NCBI RefSeq assembly: GCF_003143755.1
Contig: NZ_QFRI01000002.1
Coordinates: 124,001-188,000, forward strand
Origin: Algibacter marinivivus
GTDB lineage: Bacteria > Bacteroidota > Bacteroidia > Flavobacteriales > Flavobacteriaceae
Reading direction: 5' to 3'
Length of the DNA stretch: 64,000 nucleotides
Below the pieces are notes generated by a model. It worked only from the letters and a program-made list of their open reading frames with translations. It had not been told where the DNA came from and made no database searches. The translations under genes were made by a program, and so were the position numbers. Of the stretch, positions 62,331 through 64,000 are shown piece by piece (the first letter of the stretch is position 1; every line of letters starts with the position of its first letter).

Positions 62331-63806
62331 ATGGAAATTACCATAACTGGAGATAAAGAATTTGATGATATTCCATCATTAAAATCAAAAGCACTTCGCA
62401 TAAACTTAAACGAAAATATTTACGGAACCTTTGCTGAAATTGGTGCAGGACAAGAAACTTGTCGTCATTTTTTCAGGGCTGGTGGAGCATCTGGAACTAT
62501 TGCAAAAGCAATGTCTGCTTATGATAAAGACTTTAGTGACGCCATTTATGGAGCAGAAGACGACGGACGTTATGTAACCGAAGCACGTTTAAGAAAAATG
62601 CTTGCTCATGAAATGGACCTCATGGAAAATAGGTTAACTCGTGAAAAAAACCCTAACAAAATATTCTTTACTTACGCCAACACTGTTGCTACTATTGATT
62701 TTGCTAAACAATTTAAAGGTCATGGATGGGTAGGAATAAAATACCAAGTTGAAGCTGGCGCTAACTACAATGAGATTATTCTTCACGTAAGATTCAAAGA
62801 AACTGATGCTAGGTTACAACAAGAAACATTAGGTATATTAGGAACAAACTTAATTTACGGAGCATTTTACAAGTACAATGAGCCCAAAAAATTACTTCGC
62901 TATTTATATGATCATTTAGATAAAGATCAAATAGAGATTGATACTATAAATTTCTCAGGACCTGTTTTTGAAAATATAGACAACAGATTGATGAGTTTGC
63001 AATTAGTTAAAAACGGCATGACGGATGCTGTAATGTTTGGACCTGACGGAACAAACGTTCTTCCTGCTAGAATTTTTTACAAGAAAAATATTTTGGCATT
63101 ACGTGGAAGCTTTAGACCAGTAACTAAAGTAAACATGGCTATGTATGAGAAATCATATAAAATGTTTATCAAAGAAAATAAAGTTGACGAAAAGAAAACC
63201 GTTGTAGTTTTTGAAATTACACTCTCTAATTTAAGAGCTGAAGGTGAAATTGACGAACAAGATTTTATAGATAGAGCAGATTTATTATGCTCTCTGGGAC
63301 AATCTGTTATGATATCCAACTTTCAAGAATACTTTAAGGTAGTTGAATACTTCTCAAACTACACAAAAGCAAGAATGGGGTTAGCCATGGGAGTTAGTAA
63401 TTTAGTTGATATTTTTGATGAAAAATATTATCGTCATATTAGTGGTGGTATACTTGAAGCCTTTGGAAAATTATTCTTCAAAGATTTAAAAGTATACTTA
63501 TACCCTATGAAGGATCCTGAAACAGGAGAGCTTATTAACAGCGAAAACCTAAAAGTATATCCTCGTATGAAAGAATTATACAAATTCTTTAAATACAACG
63601 GAAAAGTTATAGATATTACTGATTACGATGAAAGTATTATGAGTATTTTCTCTAGAGAAATATTACAAATGATATCTGAAGGTGAAAAAGGTTGGGAAAA
63701 CATGGTCCCTGATGGAACCGCCGAATTAATTAAAGATTATAGATTATTTGGCTACACTAGAAGACCTTTAACTCTGAGCAGAAATATAAAACGGAAAAAA
63801 AAGTAA
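62331..63806 (+). CDS. Conserved protein of unknown function (often mislabelled)
   Basis: At 491 residues it is highly conserved in Bacteroidota, starting near MEITITGDKEFDDIPSLKSK and FAEIGAGQETCRHFFRAGGA. Other recognisable blocks are DAIYGAEDDGRYVTEARLRK, LQQETLGILGTNLIYGAFY, LMSLQLVKNGMTDAVMFGPD and FSREILQMISEGEKGWENM. Public entries name it variously, for example nicotinate-nucleotide adenylyltransferase or TonB-dependent receptor; none fits, since there is no HxGH motif, signal peptide or barrel. It looks like a soluble cytosolic enzyme. It has a clear promoter before and a strong terminator after, so it is a single-gene unit. Confidence 0.8.
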   Translation: MEITITGDKEFDDIPSLKSKALRINLNENIYGTFAEIGAGQETCRHFFRAGGASGTIAKAMSAYDKDFSDAIYGAEDDGRYVTEARLRKMLAHEMDLMENRLTREKNPNKIFFTYANTVATIDFAKQFKGHGWVGIKYQVEAGANYNEIILHVRFKETDARLQQETLGILGTNLIYGAFYKYNEPKKLLRYLYDHLDKDQIEIDTINFSGPVFENIDNRLMSLQLVKNGMTDAVMFGPDGTNVLPARIFYKKNILALRGSFRPVTKVNMAMYEKSYKMFIKENKVDEKKTVVVFEITLSNLRAEGEIDEQDFIDRADLLCSLGQSVMISNFQEYFKVVEYFSNYTKARMGLAMGVSNLVDIFDEKYYRHISGGILEAFGKLFFKDLKVYLYPMKDPETGELINSENLKVYPRMKELYKFFKYNGKVIDITDYDESIMSIFSREILQMISEGEKGWENMVPDGTAELIKDYRLFGYTRRPLTLSRNIKRKKK

Positions 63807-63814
63807 ATAAAATT

Positions 63815-63846
63815 AAAAACGGCTATTAATAATAGCCGTTTTTTTT
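63815..63846. terminator. Bidirectional intrinsic terminator between the 491-residue protein and bcp
   Basis: AAAAACGGCTATT (63815-63827) and AATAGCCGTTTTT (63831-63843) pair over 13 bp with a 3-base loop, flanked by A- and T-runs. It lies 9 bases after the stop codon of the upstream gene and at the end of the convergent bcp. Confidence 0.92.
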
Positions 63847-64000
63847 ATGCCAATATTTGTGCAGCGTGGTCTTTTGTCTTTACTTTTTCAATAACACGAT
63901 CAACAATACCTTCTTCATTAATTAAAAAGGTCATTCTATGAATTCCATCATACTCTCTACCCATAAATTTCTTTGGTCCCCAAACACCAAAAGCATTAAT
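63845..64000 (-). CDS. bcp: Thioredoxin-dependent thiol peroxidase, C-terminal part (runs off the window)
   Basis: The last 51 codons and stop are present. AFGVWGPKKFMGREYDGIHR and MTFLINEEGIVDRVIEKVKT followed by DHAAQIL are the well-known C-terminus of Bcp/PrxQ, which reduces peroxides with thioredoxin. The peroxidatic Cys lies outside the window. Convergent with the 491-residue protein. Confidence 0.92.
   Translation of the reverse strand: MNAFGVWGPKKFMGREYDGIHRMTFLINEEGIVDRVIEKVKTKDHAAQILA

Noticed and set aside
1-64000. tRNA, rRNA, CRISPR array, insertion sequence, or JUMPstart/ops-type element
   Set aside because: No clover-leaf, repeat-spacer pattern, transposase, terminal inverted repeats or GGCGGTAG-type element was recognised while reading; a proper search with dedicated tools was not possible.

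Overview
The window is AT-rich (roughly 30% G+C by eye) and looks like a chromosome segment of a marine-type Flavobacteriaceae (Bacteroidota). The supporting signs are a TonB-dependent receptor of the flavobacterial type, an alanine dehydrogenase followed by a small membrane-anchored protein, promoters with the Bacteroidota TTG / TAnnTTTG architecture, an animal-like UDP-glucose dehydrogenase, and a conserved 491-residue protein of this phylum. The genus cannot be settled from the sequence alone. No rRNA, tRNA, CRISPR array or insertion sequence was seen.

Layout. 1-762: start of an outer-membrane receptor (minus strand). 945-4274: alanine dehydrogenase, a small protein, and an outlying pair of polysaccharide genes (initiating sugar transferase and a short CapD-like enzyme). 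4278-6617: housekeeping island (proline dehydrogenase, aroB). 6663-12976: minus-strand export and amino-sugar operon (Wzc kinase, Wza channel, FlaA1/PglF-like dehydratase, DegT aminotransferase). 13656-18284: plus-strand group with a UbiA-type prenyltransferase, a polytopic GT-C-like protein, a HAD phosphatase and an asparagine synthase. 18345-22214: accessory patch (PL1-like lipoprotein lyase, a decayed gene, an acyltransferase). 22459-50795: a long, nearly unbroken plus-strand run holding the UDP-uronic-acid pathway, an AlgI/AlgJ-like O-acylation pair, four glycosyltransferases, Wzx, Wzy, a second asparagine synthase, a PglC-like initiating transferase, two CapK + ATP-grasp pairs, three FemAB-like N-acyltransferases, a methyltransferase, an SGNH protein and a formyltransferase. 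50782-58007: minus-strand group with a membrane protein, a NodU-type carbamoyltransferase and a Dlt-like set (carrier protein, adenylation enzyme, GNAT-like protein, MBOAT). 58180-64000: ordinary genes (Lrp/AsnC regulator, M14 peptidase, XRE regulator, small lipoprotein, MBL hydrolase, conserved 491-residue protein, end of bcp).

How it fits together. This is a Wzx/Wzy-dependent capsule or exopolysaccharide locus. UDP-GlcA/GalA and UDP-GlcNAcA/GalNAcA would come from the genes at 22459-27472, and a 4-amino-4,6-dideoxy-HexNAc (bacillosamine type) from 9889-12976. The two asparagine synthases are plausible amidases of uronic acids. Repeat units would be started by the transferases at 2555 and/or 41643, extended by four glycosyltransferases, flipped by Wzx, polymerised by Wzy and exported by Wza/Wzc.

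The unusual part is the density of acyl and amino-acyl decoration genes. Two CapK/ATP-grasp pairs, three FemAB-like transferases, a formyltransferase, two MBOATs, a carbamoyltransferase and a complete carrier-protein-based Dlt-like set sit in one locus. That is the best candidate here for an undescribed system, but its substrates cannot be read from sequence.
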